A DNA stretch of 64,000 nucleotides from DASRDU01 sp035652435 (GTDB lineage Bacteria > Acidobacteriota > Blastocatellia > RBC074). Below, piece after piece: positions 56,311-64,000 of the stretch. The stretch covers positions 1 to 64,000 of the forward strand of contig DASRDU010000180.1 in the NCBI GenBank assembly GCA_035652435.1, in the 5' to 3' direction. Numbering within the stretch: position 1 is the first letter of the stretch; each line of letters starts with the position of its first letter. Made by a program: the position numbers and the translations under genes. The notes under the pieces were generated by a model. It was not told where the DNA came from, searched no databases, and worked only from the letters and a program-made list of their open reading frames with translations.

Positions 56311-57196
56311 AGAATTCTGTGGCCCCGTCCGCCACCACAAAATCTTCGAGCGCCCGGCTGTCATATCCGGCCGCGAACGCTTCGCCTCTGGCGAAAGACC
56401 CGCTCAGCCGGACGCGCAGGCTGTCAATGTCGCGACCGCCGTAATTGAGCAGGTGCAGCCGGACGCGCGAGCCGTCGCCCGCCAGCCGGCAGATGACGAG
56501 TTCGGTGCCGTAGACGCGCAGCGATCTGTTCTCGTCGGTCAGCTGACGGCGAATCTTCTGAGCGAAGGCGCTCGGGTCGGCGGCATCTGCCTTCGGGTAC
56601 TCTTTCGTGCCGAGTCTGATGTTGAGGCGGAACTTCGGTGACGGGGCGGTGACGACCTGGAAGAGCAGGTTGCGCCGCGTGAGCAGGTTCATCACCTCGC
56701 CGGTCAGTGGCGAGCCGTCATCCACCACCGCCATGTCGGCAACCGGCGGCAGAGGGTCATTCGGCAGTTCCCGGAGAAAGGCAAACATCCTGCTCGCCGC
56801 TTCCAGATCAGCCGGGTCAATCTTGAGAACCGCATCCGCGCCGTAGGCGAAGGCTTCAGCCGCGGCCAGCGCCGCTCTCCCCGGCGGGAGGTCGTAGTAA
56901 AACTTTCCCGACGGGTCCCGGACAAACCTCCACCCGTTGGAATCAATCCAGGGGCGGCGCGTGGCCGACGCGACGTCAACCCTCCCGCCCAGCCGCGGGG
57001 TGAGGAGTTTTTCGCGCGCTTCGAGTTCAGAGAGACTCATCGGCACCGGCGAAAATCCGGCCCTGCGCCAGGCGTCCGCCTGATCGGGCGGCACACATAA
57101 CCGCTCGATGCCTGCCTGCTTGAGGGCCGGAGCGCTCTCGATGCCCTGCTGCCAGTAGAGCAGTGGCAGCGCGAGCAGAAACAGCAGGGACTTCAT
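56258..57196 (-). CDS. Exported protein of unknown family, translationally coupled to DUF362 gene
   Basis: 312 residues. I do not recognise the family. A signal peptide (SLLFLLALPLLYWQQG) precedes a mixed alpha/beta sequence with PALKQAGIERLCVPPDQADA, GRAALAAAEAFAYGADAVLK and a C-terminal beta-rich part (VRLHLLNYGGRDIDSLRVRL). The C-terminal region reads like the non-catalytic beta domain of some glycoside-hydrolase-type proteins, a weak impression. The start overlaps the stop of the upstream DUF362 gene (ATGA), and GGAGATCG lies before it, so the two are made together and probably work together. It overlaps the end of apbE on the other strand. Confidence 0.75.
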   Translation of the reverse strand: MKSLLFLLALPLLYWQQGIESAPALKQAGIERLCVPPDQADAWRRAGFSPVPMSLSELEAREKLLTPRLGGRVDVASATRRPWIDSNGWRFVRDPSGKFYYDLPPGRAALAAAEAFAYGADAVLKIDPADLEAASRMFAFLRELPNDPLPPVADMAVVDDGSPLTGEVMNLLTRRNLLFQVVTAPSPKFRLNIRLGTKEYPKADAADPSAFAQKIRRQLTDENRSLRVYGTELVICRLAGDGSRVRLHLLNYGGRDIDSLRVRLSGSFARGEAFAAGYDSRALEDFVVADGATEFSIPRMGVYAMVELRRAK

Positions 57197-58332
57197 ACAT
57201 CGATCTCCTTCACCTGAATCTTTCCGAGATCGCACACGCCGAGGCCGAGACTTGAAGCGTATTCCACGTGACCGGGCTCGCGGATGATGATGTTGACGTT
57301 CGGGTCGTTGTCGCGCGCGCGGCCGTCGTCCGCCTTCAGAGACTCGGGTGACCGGTCCCAGATCGAAATCGCGCCTTCGGCTTTCCGCTTGTTGTCAATG
57401 ATGTCGAGCAGCAGCCGGTCTATCGCCACCGGGTCGGTGCCGAAGAGCATCTGTTTCGGGTAAAAAACATAACGTTTGGTCCGCGCGAACGGCCCGCCGT
57501 GCCAGACGCCGCGCAGCCCGTCCATGATCTGCAACACCGTGCGCGAACGAACGGGCTCGACCGAAGCCAGCGTGCCGACGAATGTTTTCGTATGCGAGAC
57601 GCCCTTGTAATGCGTCCGCGCGACGTTGGAAAAACTGCCGTAGGCGACGTTCTTGAGGCAGCCAGTGGCCCCGGTCGCGCCGTGATCCTTCATATTCGGG
57701 ATGTTGATGATCTTCGTCAGCTTCTGTGATACCAGCCTCATCAGATTCGAGCGCGTATCCTCTTCGCCGAAGAAGTCGGCTTCCACATAAGTCGCCGGAT
57801 CGTAGCCGTGATTATCAATGCCCCTGTTCCGGCTTTCGGCCGCGACGATCTGTACCCCTTCGGGCAGCCGCGGCGCGTAATTCACCTCGTCCAGCTGATT
57901 CTGGAATCGCTCGTAGATGTAAATCTGTGACGGTTTGACGCCGACTTCACTGAGGTTGCGGATGACTTCGGCCACGACCTCATGTGATGAGACGACCCAG
58001 GGGTGGCCGCCACAGTTGACCTTGATGCCAACGACATCGGCGGGCTCGAAGAAGCGCCGCCACGCGTCAACCGGTTTTGCCCGTCCGGTCAGCTTACACA
58101 TCCCGCGCGCCATCATTTCGCGCACGACTTCGGCGTTGATCTTTTCGCCGGATTCATCCAGGCACCTGGCCGATCTGACGGAAATTACCTGACCGGGGTA
58201 AGGGCCGGGCATGCCGGGCTGGGCGGCGGGCTTGTAGCCGCTGACGACGTGGTACTTCGGCACTTCTTCGGCGAAGGCGAGCGGCGCGAGTTGAGAGGCG
58301 GCGAGAAGCTGGACGAAGGTCCTGCGATCCAT
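57193..58332 (-). CDS. DUF362 family protein, exported by a Tat-like signal
   Basis: 379 residues. DRRTFVQLLAASQLAPLAFA is a twin-arginine-type signal. The DUF362 domain (PF04015) covers most of the rest: DVVGIKVNCGGHPWVVSSHE, KIINIPNMKDHGATGATGCL, KNVAYGSFSNVARTHYKG and FGTDPVAIDRLLLDIIDNKR. No ferredoxin-type CxxCxxC motifs are present, unlike some cytoplasmic members. The domain's chemistry is not settled. It is followed with a 4-base overlap by the unknown exported protein. Confidence 0.85.
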   Translation of the reverse strand: MDRRTFVQLLAASQLAPLAFAEEVPKYHVVSGYKPAAQPGMPGPYPGQVISVRSARCLDESGEKINAEVVREMMARGMCKLTGRAKPVDAWRRFFEPADVVGIKVNCGGHPWVVSSHEVVAEVIRNLSEVGVKPSQIYIYERFQNQLDEVNYAPRLPEGVQIVAAESRNRGIDNHGYDPATYVEADFFGEEDTRSNLMRLVSQKLTKIINIPNMKDHGATGATGCLKNVAYGSFSNVARTHYKGVSHTKTFVGTLASVEPVRSRTVLQIMDGLRGVWHGGPFARTKRYVFYPKQMLFGTDPVAIDRLLLDIIDNKRKAEGAISIWDRSPESLKADDGRARDNDPNVNIIIREPGHVEYASSLGLGVCDLGKIQVKEIDV

Positions 58333-58455
58333 AGGGCTTTCCTTTTCGGCAGAGTTTGTCGGCGGCGCGTCAGGCAGACCTGCCCGGGCTGCCGATGCCC
58401 GCGCGGGCGGGCTGCCGCGAAGCCATCAGCAACCGGGAAGATTCGCCAGACAGCT

Positions 58456-58932
58456 TCAAATGTAGGCGATCACGTCAATCTCGACGAGCGAATCGCCGGG
58501 TATCCACGCGGCGGCGATCGTCGTGCGCACCGGAGGCTCTTCGCCGAAGCGCCCGCGGAAGGCCTCGTTCATCGCCTGGTAATCCTTGCCGTCGGCGAGG
58601 TAGACGTTGCACTTGAGTACCTTGTCCATCGAGGAGCCGGCGTTCTTCAGTTCTTTTTCGATCTCGTCGAGGACGTGTTTCGTGTGTTCCTTGATGTCGC
58701 CCTTGAAGTGCGCGCCCTTGCCCGCGATGAAGAGCAGGTTGCCGTATGACACGGCGCCGGAAAAGAGTGGCGGCGGGCTGTCGGGCTTCCGCTCGGGCTT
58801 CTTCCCACCTTGATAATGAACCTTCTTCATCGCGCCGTCGGATTTCTGCGGGCCGGTCGCCGCTTTGGCGACGGGGGTGACCGCAGCAGTGACGGCCGCT
58901 GCTTTCAGGATTTTTCTTCTCTGTGAGTTCAT
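58456..58932 (-). CDS. Exported RidA/YjgF family protein
   Basis: 158 residues. The N-terminus (RRKILKAAAVTAAVTPVAKA) is a Tat-like signal, unusual for a RidA protein. The domain follows: LFSGAVSYGNLLFIAGKGAH, HTKHVLDEIEKELKNAGSSM, KCNVYLADGKDYQAMNEAFR and PPVRTTIAAAWIPGDSLVEI; the Arg of VRTT corresponds to the residue that contacts the substrate carboxylate in imine deaminases. GGGGA upstream supports ATG 58932. It is in line with a second, larger RidA-type gene. An enamine/imine deaminase in the periplasm, or a carbamate/lactam-type hydrolase relative, are both possible. Confidence 0.85.
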   Translation of the reverse strand: MNSQRRKILKAAAVTAAVTPVAKAATGPQKSDGAMKKVHYQGGKKPERKPDSPPPLFSGAVSYGNLLFIAGKGAHFKGDIKEHTKHVLDEIEKELKNAGSSMDKVLKCNVYLADGKDYQAMNEAFRGRFGEEPPVRTTIAAAWIPGDSLVEIDVIAYI

Positions 58933-59056
58933 TGGTCGTTTCCCCTGATTGTACGGCAAACCTTCCAGTCTGCCGGTGATTGCGCGAAAGAAGCGCCTGA
59001 TGGTTGAAGTTTACTTTGCGGAGAAACCGCAAGTCGGAAGTCCCACGCGGATAAAA

Positions 59057-60118
59057 CTACTCTTTGACTGCCACCACTGAAATTCTGACCAGCGCGGGAT
59101 TGCCTTCTGCGCGGTCGGCGGCAGGGAACGGCTGCACCGTCGTGCGCGTCGGCGGGGCGCCGGAAAAGAATGTTGCGTAAGTTTCATTCATCGGCCTGAA
59201 TTCCCTGATGTCGTCAAGGTAGACGTTGCTGGCCGTGACGTGCGACAGGTTCGCGCCGTGCTTCTCCAGCCCGGCAAGGAGTTTCTGCATGGCCTGCTTC
59301 ACCTGATCCCGCACGGTCTTCCCGCCGTCACGGGCGCCGCTCTGCACCGCGCAGAAAATCGTTTTGCCGTCGGCACGGCAGACGGCTGATTGATTTTTGT
59401 TTTCAGTCGTCTTCTTCGCCGCAAAGACGGAGATGGCGGCCTGCATCTGATCGGGCAGCTCACGCATCGGGATCGTGGCCGCGGGAGTCGTGCCGTAATC
59501 GTTGCGGAACAGAATCTGGCGCTCACTCAGCCGCGCGGCCTCGAGCGCCCGCTTCAGATTCTGATCGGCCTCGGCCACGGTCCTGCCGTACACCGCGGAG
59601 AGATAGACGCGGTTGCCGGCCGCGACGGCGGGGCTGGCATGGCCGACGGGCTTGAAATTTTTGAGCGACAGTACCCGCTTCATTTTCAAATCCCGCACGG
59701 CGACCGCGGTCATCTCCACGGTCGTGTCGGTCGGCATCTTCGCCACGCCGGCGACCACGCGGGCCGGGGGCGCGCTCGGAAAGTAAGTCGCATAGACCCG
59801 ATCCACTTCGCCGAGATCGCTCATTCTCTCCAGGTAAAGCTGCATGTGAACGACAGGCTGCATCGTCAGCCCGGCGGCCTCGACGATGGCCCTGACGTTT
59901 TCGAGGCACTGTCTGGTCTGCGCCGCGATGCCTTCGGGCATCGCACCATTCGCATCGCGCACGCCCTGCCCCGAAACGTAGAGGTAGTCGCCGACGAGTA
60001 CGCCGGGGCTGTACGGGCCGACCGGTCTGGCCGCATTCGCCGGGACGATCACTTTGCGCTCGGGCGTCATCAGACTGAGCAGCACGATCAGGCTCACCGC
60101 CAGAGCAGATTGGATCAT
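59057..60118 (-). CDS. Exported protein with three RidA-like units
   Basis: 353 residues. A short hydrophobic N-terminus (IQSALAVSLIVLLSLM) is followed by RidA unit 1 (~22-145; GPYSPGVLVGDYLYVSGQGV, MQLYLERMSDLGEVDRVYAT, PPARVVAGVA), a degenerate middle unit (~150-240; ASPAVAAGNRVYLSAVYG, EADQNLKRALEAARL) that lacks the ending Arg motif, and unit 3 (~245-353; ADGKTIFCAVQSGARDG, ASNVYLDDIREFRPMNETYA, PPTRTTVQPF). RidA proteins are normally single ~130-residue units that form trimers; here three units in one chain could make a trimer intramolecularly. A near-consensus promoter lies right at the start, giving an almost leaderless mRNA. Confidence 0.82.
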   Translation of the reverse strand: MIQSALAVSLIVLLSLMTPERKVIVPANAARPVGPYSPGVLVGDYLYVSGQGVRDANGAMPEGIAAQTRQCLENVRAIVEAAGLTMQPVVHMQLYLERMSDLGEVDRVYATYFPSAPPARVVAGVAKMPTDTTVEMTAVAVRDLKMKRVLSLKNFKPVGHASPAVAAGNRVYLSAVYGRTVAEADQNLKRALEAARLSERQILFRNDYGTTPAATIPMRELPDQMQAAISVFAAKKTTENKNQSAVCRADGKTIFCAVQSGARDGGKTVRDQVKQAMQKLLAGLEKHGANLSHVTASNVYLDDIREFRPMNETYATFFSGAPPTRTTVQPFPAADRAEGNPALVRISVVAVKE

Positions 60119-60127
60119 AGTGTCGTG

Positions 60128-60155
60128 ATTATACGGAATGCGCCCTGATCATCAA
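60128..60155 (-). promoter_or_regulatory. Promoter of the triple-RidA gene, almost leaderless
   Basis: On the minus strand TTGATG (60155-60150) is followed after 16 bases by a perfect TATAAT (60133-60128), only nine bases before the ATG at 60118. Transcription would begin about two or three bases before the start codon, and no ribosome binding site exists, which fits leaderless translation. Confidence 0.65.
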
Positions 60156-60297
60156 CAGCGTCGGGCGGTAGAGCGGTATCGAACCTTGACAAGCAAAATG
60201 GGCAGAGGGTATGGTCTGACCAGTCTTATTATCAACGCCACGAGCTGTGACACGGGCAGTTAACGACGCAGTTTCCACCCTTAACCGGAGGTCCACG

Positions 60298-60390
60298 ATG
60301 GCAAATCGCTTCGCAAGGCAGGGCTGGCGGTGGCTGCGCCTGTCGTCACTGGCCGTCTTCCTTTTCGCGCTCCCGGCGGCGGCACACTAA
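60298..60390 (+). pseudogene. Signal-peptide-only remnant of an exported protein gene
   Basis: GGAGG seven bases upstream introduces an ATG followed by 30 codons, ARFARQGWRWLRLSSLAV-like basic then hydrophobic, ending FALPAAAH and a stop. It reads as a complete signal peptide (positively charged n-region, hydrophobic core, AAA cleavage site) with no mature protein. The sequence after it has the TTCTTCG/CTTCGTGG composition seen in intergenic repeats near 62.5 kb. The 5' end of an exported-protein gene seems to have been left after replacement of its body; a tiny regulatory peptide is the alternative. Confidence 0.6.
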
Positions 60391-60454
60391 GTTCTTCGAG
60401 GTTCTTTGTTGTATTACTTCGCGCGGCTTCGTGGATACTCAATCGAAAGCTGTC

Positions 60455-62278
60455 ATGAGAAAACCGGCCCTGATCTCGTGTCTTTCCGCCCTGTCAGCCT
60501 GCGCGCTGATCATCACTACTTTTGCAATGTGGCCGAACGATGCGGACGCGGCGCTCAACGAAATCAGAATCGAACGGCACCGTGAAGTGCCGATGCGCGA
60601 TGGCGTGAAGCTTTACGCCGACGTTTACCTCCCGCGCGCCGAGGGCCGCTATCCGGTACTCGTCGTGCGGACGCCTTACGGCGTGCAGCGCGACGGCGTT
60701 CACGAGCCGATGATCAAATTCGCGCAGCACGGTTATGCCGTCGTGGTGAATGACGTGCGCGGGCGCTACGAATCCGAAGGGCAGTGGGACCCGTTCCGCT
60801 ACGAGGCGCGGGACGGTTACGACGCGATCCAGTGGGCTGCGAAACAACCCTGGTCGAACGGCAAAGTGGCGACGCAGGGCGGCTCATACCTGGGCCATGT
60901 GCAGTGGCGCGCGGCGAGCCTGCAGCCGCCGAACCTCGTCGCGATGTTCCCGGCGGTGGCTTCGACCAACATCTACGCCAACTGGATCACGCTCGGCGGC
61001 GCGTTCCGGTTGTCATTCAACTACGGTTGGGGCGTCGTGCGGATGCCGAACCGGATCATGCTGCCGCAATACTGGCACACGGAAAATTACTCGCCGGAGG
61101 AACTGAAGTACGAAACGATTCTCAGGCACCTGCCGCTTAAGGACGGCGACCTGCAAAGCGCGGGTTACGCCGTGAAGCATTACCGGGACTGGATCGCGCA
61201 TCCCGGGTACGACGATTACTGGAAGGAGATCAGCGACGAGGAGCAGTTCTCAAAAATCAACGTCCCGGTTCACACGAGCGGCGGCTGGTTCGACATCTTC
61301 CTGCAGGGGACGATCAACGGCTTCACCGGCGCGCGCAAACACGGCGCGAACGAAAAGGCGCGGCGCGAAACAAAAATGATCATCGGCGCCTGGGGGCACG
61401 GCGCCAGCCGGAAATACGGCGACGTGGATTTCGGCCCGCAGAATATGCGCGCCCAGTTTGACCGCGAACTGAGCTGGTTCGATCATTACCTCAAGGGCGC
61501 GGACAACGGCATTGACCGCGAGCCGCCCGTCGAGATTTTTTACATGGGCGCGAACCAGTGGCAGCACGAGGCCGACTGGCCGATCCCCGGGACGAAGTTC
61601 ACGCCCTGGTACATCGCGAGCGGCGGCGAAGCGAATTCCGCCGCGGGCAACGGGCAACTCGTCGCGGGCCCGCCGACAGGGGCCGCGAGCGATCAATACT
61701 CGTATGACCCGAACAACCCCGTGCCGACCGTCGGCGGCAACAACTGCTGCGGCACGCCGACGCTCGCCGGGCCGAAGGATCAGCGCGTGATCGAGAATCG
61801 CAAAGACATTCTGGTTTACACCAGTCAGCCGCTCGAACAGTCGCTTGCCATCGCCGGGCCGGTCAGGATGAAGCTGTTCGCCTCAACCGACGGTCCCGAC
61901 ACCGACTGGGTCGTCAGGCTGATTGACGTTCACCCGGACGGCTTCGCGATGAACATCTGCGAAGGTATTCTCCGCGCGCGCTACCGCAAGGGCACGGATA
62001 AGATGGAGCTGCTCAGGCCGGGCGAGGTTTATGAATTCGAGATTGACCTGGTCGGCACGGCGAATGTCTTCCAGCCCGGCCACCGCATTCGCGTGGACGT
62101 GACCAGCAGCCACTTCCCGCAGTTTGATCGCAACCCGAATACCGGCGAAGCGTTCGGATCGTCAGACCGGGTGCGCGTGGCGAAGCAGACGATCTTTCAC
62201 TCTGCGCAGCGACCATCGCAAATTATGCTGCCTGTAGTTCCGCTGCCGAAGAGCAAATCGCAATCTGCAATGAAGTAA
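60455..62278 (+). CDS. CocE/NonD family hydrolase, exported
   Basis: 607 residues. After a signal peptide comes an X-Pro dipeptidyl-peptidase S15-like alpha/beta hydrolase domain (VPMRDGVKLYADVYLPRAEG, PVLVVRTPYG). The nucleophile Ser is in QGGSYLGHVQW; TSGGWFDIFLQGTINGF and the C-terminal beta-sandwich (PVRMKLFASTDGPDTDWVVR, HRIRVDVTSSHFPQFDRNPN) are typical. Family members include cocaine esterase and acyl-amino-acid or glutaryl-7-ACA acylases; the natural substrate here is not known. ATG 60455 is chosen because the hydrophobic signal follows directly; a GTG at 60431 is possible. A second member starts at 63851. Confidence 0.9.
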   Translation: MRKPALISCLSALSACALIITTFAMWPNDADAALNEIRIERHREVPMRDGVKLYADVYLPRAEGRYPVLVVRTPYGVQRDGVHEPMIKFAQHGYAVVVNDVRGRYESEGQWDPFRYEARDGYDAIQWAAKQPWSNGKVATQGGSYLGHVQWRAASLQPPNLVAMFPAVASTNIYANWITLGGAFRLSFNYGWGVVRMPNRIMLPQYWHTENYSPEELKYETILRHLPLKDGDLQSAGYAVKHYRDWIAHPGYDDYWKEISDEEQFSKINVPVHTSGGWFDIFLQGTINGFTGARKHGANEKARRETKMIIGAWGHGASRKYGDVDFGPQNMRAQFDRELSWFDHYLKGADNGIDREPPVEIFYMGANQWQHEADWPIPGTKFTPWYIASGGEANSAAGNGQLVAGPPTGAASDQYSYDPNNPVPTVGGNNCCGTPTLAGPKDQRVIENRKDILVYTSQPLEQSLAIAGPVRMKLFASTDGPDTDWVVRLIDVHPDGFAMNICEGILRARYRKGTDKMELLRPGEVYEFEIDLVGTANVFQPGHRIRVDVTSSHFPQFDRNPNTGEAFGSSDRVRVAKQTIFHSAQRPSQIMLPVVPLPKSKSQSAMK

Positions 62279-62306
62279 TTGAAGGCTGTGCATCAATCAC
62301 GGAGCG

Positions 62307-62412
62307 CCTGGGAGCGCGAGCGGGACGCTCGCCAGGCATGGAATCAAGGCCCCATGGAATTCGATCAGGCTGTAATTCCATGCCTGGCGAGCGTCCCGCT
62401 CGCGCTCCCAGG
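62307..62412. repeat. Perfect 38-bp inverted repeat (MITE/REP-like)
   Basis: A 38-base arm at 62307-62344 (CCTGGGAGCGCGAGCGGGAC...) is matched exactly in inverted orientation at 62375-62412 around a 30-base loop, between two genes. The GGGAGCGCGAGCG / CGCTCGCGCTCCC core belongs to a kind of intergenic repeat widespread in soil and cyanobacterial genomes. It would form a very stable hairpin in RNA and may be a non-autonomous mobile element. Confidence 0.85.
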
Positions 62413-62520
62413 GTAATGCTCAGACAATCTCACCACGAGGCAACGAAGAGAGGAAACAGACTGGTTTTTCTTCGTTCTCTTCGCGTCTTCGTGGTTATCA
62501 TCCATAAAGGCAGGTGCAAT

Positions 62521-63735
62521 ATGCCCAACCGTCGCAACTTTCTCCAGGTCATCTCAAGTCTTCCGCTGATCGGCGCATTGCCGGGTTTGTCCTCTGCCGC
62601 CGGCACGCGCGCCGGCGGGCGTGATTACTTCAAGGAGCTGGGCGTCCGCCCGTTCATCAACGCCGCCGGGACCTACACTGTGCTGACTGCGTCGCTGATG
62701 CCGCCCGAAGTGGTTGAGGCGATGGTTTACGCTTCGAAGCAGTTCGTCGGCCTCAACGAATTGCAGGAGGCCGCCGGCAAACGCATCGCCGAGCTGATCG
62801 GCTGCGAAGGGGCGATGGTGACTTCGGGTGCCGCCGCGGCGCTCACCGTCGGCACGGCGGCGTGCATCGCCGGCAAGAATCCCGACTTCATCAAACGCAT
62901 CCCCGACCTGACCGGGATGAAGAGCGAAGTGATCATCCAGAAGTCGCACCGCTACGGCTACGACCACGCGGTGCGCAACTGTGGGATAAAGATGATCGAA
63001 GTGGAAACAGCCGAAGAGCTGGAGAAGGCCGTCAGCGAGAAAACGGCGATGATGCTCTTTTTCAATGATGCCGACCCGAAGGGGAAAATCAAAATTGAAG
63101 AGTTTGTCGCGCTCGGCAAAAAGCATGGTGTCCCGACATTCAATGACGCCGCCGCCGACGTGCCGCCGACCGAGAATCTGTCGAAGTACACGAAGATGGG
63201 CTTTGATCTGGTGACCTTCTCCGGAGGCAAGATGCTGCGCGGCCCGCAGAGCGCCGGGCTGCTGCTCGGTCGCCGGGACCTGATCGAAGCCGCGCGCCTG
63301 AACTGCTCGCCCAACAGCGATTCCATCGGACGCGGGATGAAGGTTAATAAGGAAGAACTGCTCGGGATGATGGTCGCCGTCGAGCTGTACCTGAAACGCG
63401 ACGCCGCCGCCGAGTGGAAGGAACTCGAACGCCGCGTCAAAGTGCTGGCCGACAGCGTCGCGGGCATCAGGGAACTCAAAACCGAAACGCACGTGCCGCC
63501 CATCGCCAATCACGTCCCGCACTTGAAGCTCAGCTGGGACAAGACGCTGCTCAAGCTTTCTCTAGCCGACGTGCGCAAACAGCTCCGCGAAGGAAAGCCG
63601 TCAATCGAAATCTCGCCCTACGCCGCGCCATCGGACTCGAAGGTCGAAGAGATGATGATCGGCGTGTGGTCGCTGCAGCCCGGCGAGGTGGACATCGTCG
63701 CGCGCCGGCTGCGCGAGATTTTTCACGCGGTTTAG
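62521..63735 (+). CDS. SelA/DgaE-like PLP-dependent enzyme with Tat signal
   Basis: 404 residues. NRRNFLQVISSLPLIGALPG is a twin-arginine-type signal. The rest is a fold-type-I PLP enzyme of the SelA/DgaE group (D-glucosaminate-6-phosphate ammonia-lyase-like): LGVRPFINAAGTYTVLTASL, ELQEAAGKRIAELIGCEGAM, VTSGAAAALTVGTAACIAGK, PTFNDAAADVPP and VTFSGGKMLRGPQSAGLLLG, whose Lys is the expected PLP anchor. GGCAGG upstream of ATG 62521 supports the start. An exported SelA-like protein cannot act on tRNA, so a periplasmic lyase or racemase for amino acids or amino sugars is more likely. It stands between two CocE-type hydrolases. Confidence 0.87.
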   Translation: MPNRRNFLQVISSLPLIGALPGLSSAAGTRAGGRDYFKELGVRPFINAAGTYTVLTASLMPPEVVEAMVYASKQFVGLNELQEAAGKRIAELIGCEGAMVTSGAAAALTVGTAACIAGKNPDFIKRIPDLTGMKSEVIIQKSHRYGYDHAVRNCGIKMIEVETAEELEKAVSEKTAMMLFFNDADPKGKIKIEEFVALGKKHGVPTFNDAAADVPPTENLSKYTKMGFDLVTFSGGKMLRGPQSAGLLLGRRDLIEAARLNCSPNSDSIGRGMKVNKEELLGMMVAVELYLKRDAAAEWKELERRVKVLADSVAGIRELKTETHVPPIANHVPHLKLSWDKTLLKLSLADVRKQLREGKPSIEISPYAAPSDSKVEEMMIGVWSLQPGEVDIVARRLREIFHAV

Positions 63736-63850
63736 GGAGTACTGAAAGAACGCGGCGGACGGAGAAATTCGAGGGCTATCGACAATCTCTCCGCCTGTTC
63801 CGTTATTTGCGACTGTTTCGACCTTTCCTTCCAGTCACGTTCCATAGATC

Positions 63851-64000
63851 ATGGTGAAATCAAGCCCGGTCAAAGCCACCTGCCTGAGCCTGCTGATTGC
63901 GGCATTACTGATCGCCTTCACCCTCACTGCTCAGGTGCAGCAGCCCGTCCCCGCGTTTGAAAAGATCACTGCGATGATCCCGATGCGCGATGGCGTGAAG
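63851..64000 (+). CDS. CocE/NonD family hydrolase, 5' end only (cut by window edge)
   Basis: The first 50 codons: a basic n-region and hydrophobic signal peptide (TCLSLLIAALLIAFTLTAQV), then AFEKITAMIPMRDGVK. The last nine residues match the start of the CocE/S15 hydrolase domain in the gene at 60455 (REVPMRDGVKLYADVY), so this is a second member of that family. The rest lies beyond the right edge. Confidence 0.75.
   Translation, partial: MVKSSPVKATCLSLLIAALLIAFTLTAQVQQPVPAFEKITAMIPMRDGVK

Noticed and set aside
62521..63735. Selenocysteine synthase (selA)
   Set aside because: The sequence is SelA-like in fold but has a Tat signal and no selB, selC or selD nearby; a DgaE-like periplasmic lyase is more likely.

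Overview
The window reads as GC-rich chromosomal DNA of a heterotrophic soil-type bacterium, most likely an Acidobacteriota member (Blastocatellia-like; inference from gene content only). The signs are an Oar-type TonB receptor with a carboxypeptidase-regulatory-like domain behind an ECF sigma/anti-sigma pair, a reaction-centre-type dihaem cytochrome c, DUF1080 and CocE/NonD hydrolases, many exported amidohydrolases and twin-arginine signals, and a rplM-rpsI-rpsB-tsf-pyrH-frr operon. I saw no rRNA, tRNA, CRISPR array or intact mobile element.

Layout. 0.5-2.5 kb: RpiR regulator beside a 3' fragment of a MenC/NAAAR-type enolase-superfamily gene and a 5' transposase fragment, then an excisionase-like HTH gene. 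3.1-5.8 kb: two-subunit exported molybdenum hydroxylase (IorAB type). 6.1-7.4 kb: BzdR/BoxR-type regulator with repeated TATAGTGCGC boxes. 7.4-14.7 kb: ECF sigma, large anti-sigma, TonB receptor, terminator, TPR protein. 14.7-24.8 kb: a co-directional catabolic run (type-B carboxylesterase, GH78 rhamnosidase, cytochrome c, feruloyl-CoA synthase, amidohydrolase, CBM48-esterase, DUF1080, frameshifted esterase) that fits breakdown of feruloylated or glycosylated plant phenolics. 25.0-30.2 kb: lysine-rich LEA-like secreted protein and the ribosomal/translation operon; S2 has a long RG-rich tail. 30.3-39.8 kb: DUF2071, long-chain acyl-CoA synthetase, SpoIIE phosphatase, two-PDZ protein, orphan NtrB-like kinase, SYLF protein.

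40.0-54.2 kb is the most unusual part. A TetR gene with a perfect palindromic operator is followed by five tandem paralogues, each a signal peptide, a cytochrome c domain (CxxCH plus distal MPP) and a two-domain type II copper, ascorbate-dependent monooxygenase-like region (PHM/DBH fold). Four keep every copper ligand; the fifth has lost them all but keeps the haem. Next come an exported protein with two copper/heavy-metal-binding CPMH...CPKCGM modules, a PVA-dehydrogenase-like quinoprotein propeller and two amidohydrolases. Together they could form an exported oxidative pathway with haem, copper and PQQ chemistry; the substrate is unknown.

54.4-64.0 kb: CBM9-like protein, ApbE, an unknown exported protein overlapping a DUF362 gene, two exported RidA proteins (one with three RidA-like units), a signal-peptide-only remnant, two CocE/NonD hydrolases (the second cut by the window end) around a SelA/DgaE-like PLP enzyme, and a 38-bp perfect inverted repeat.
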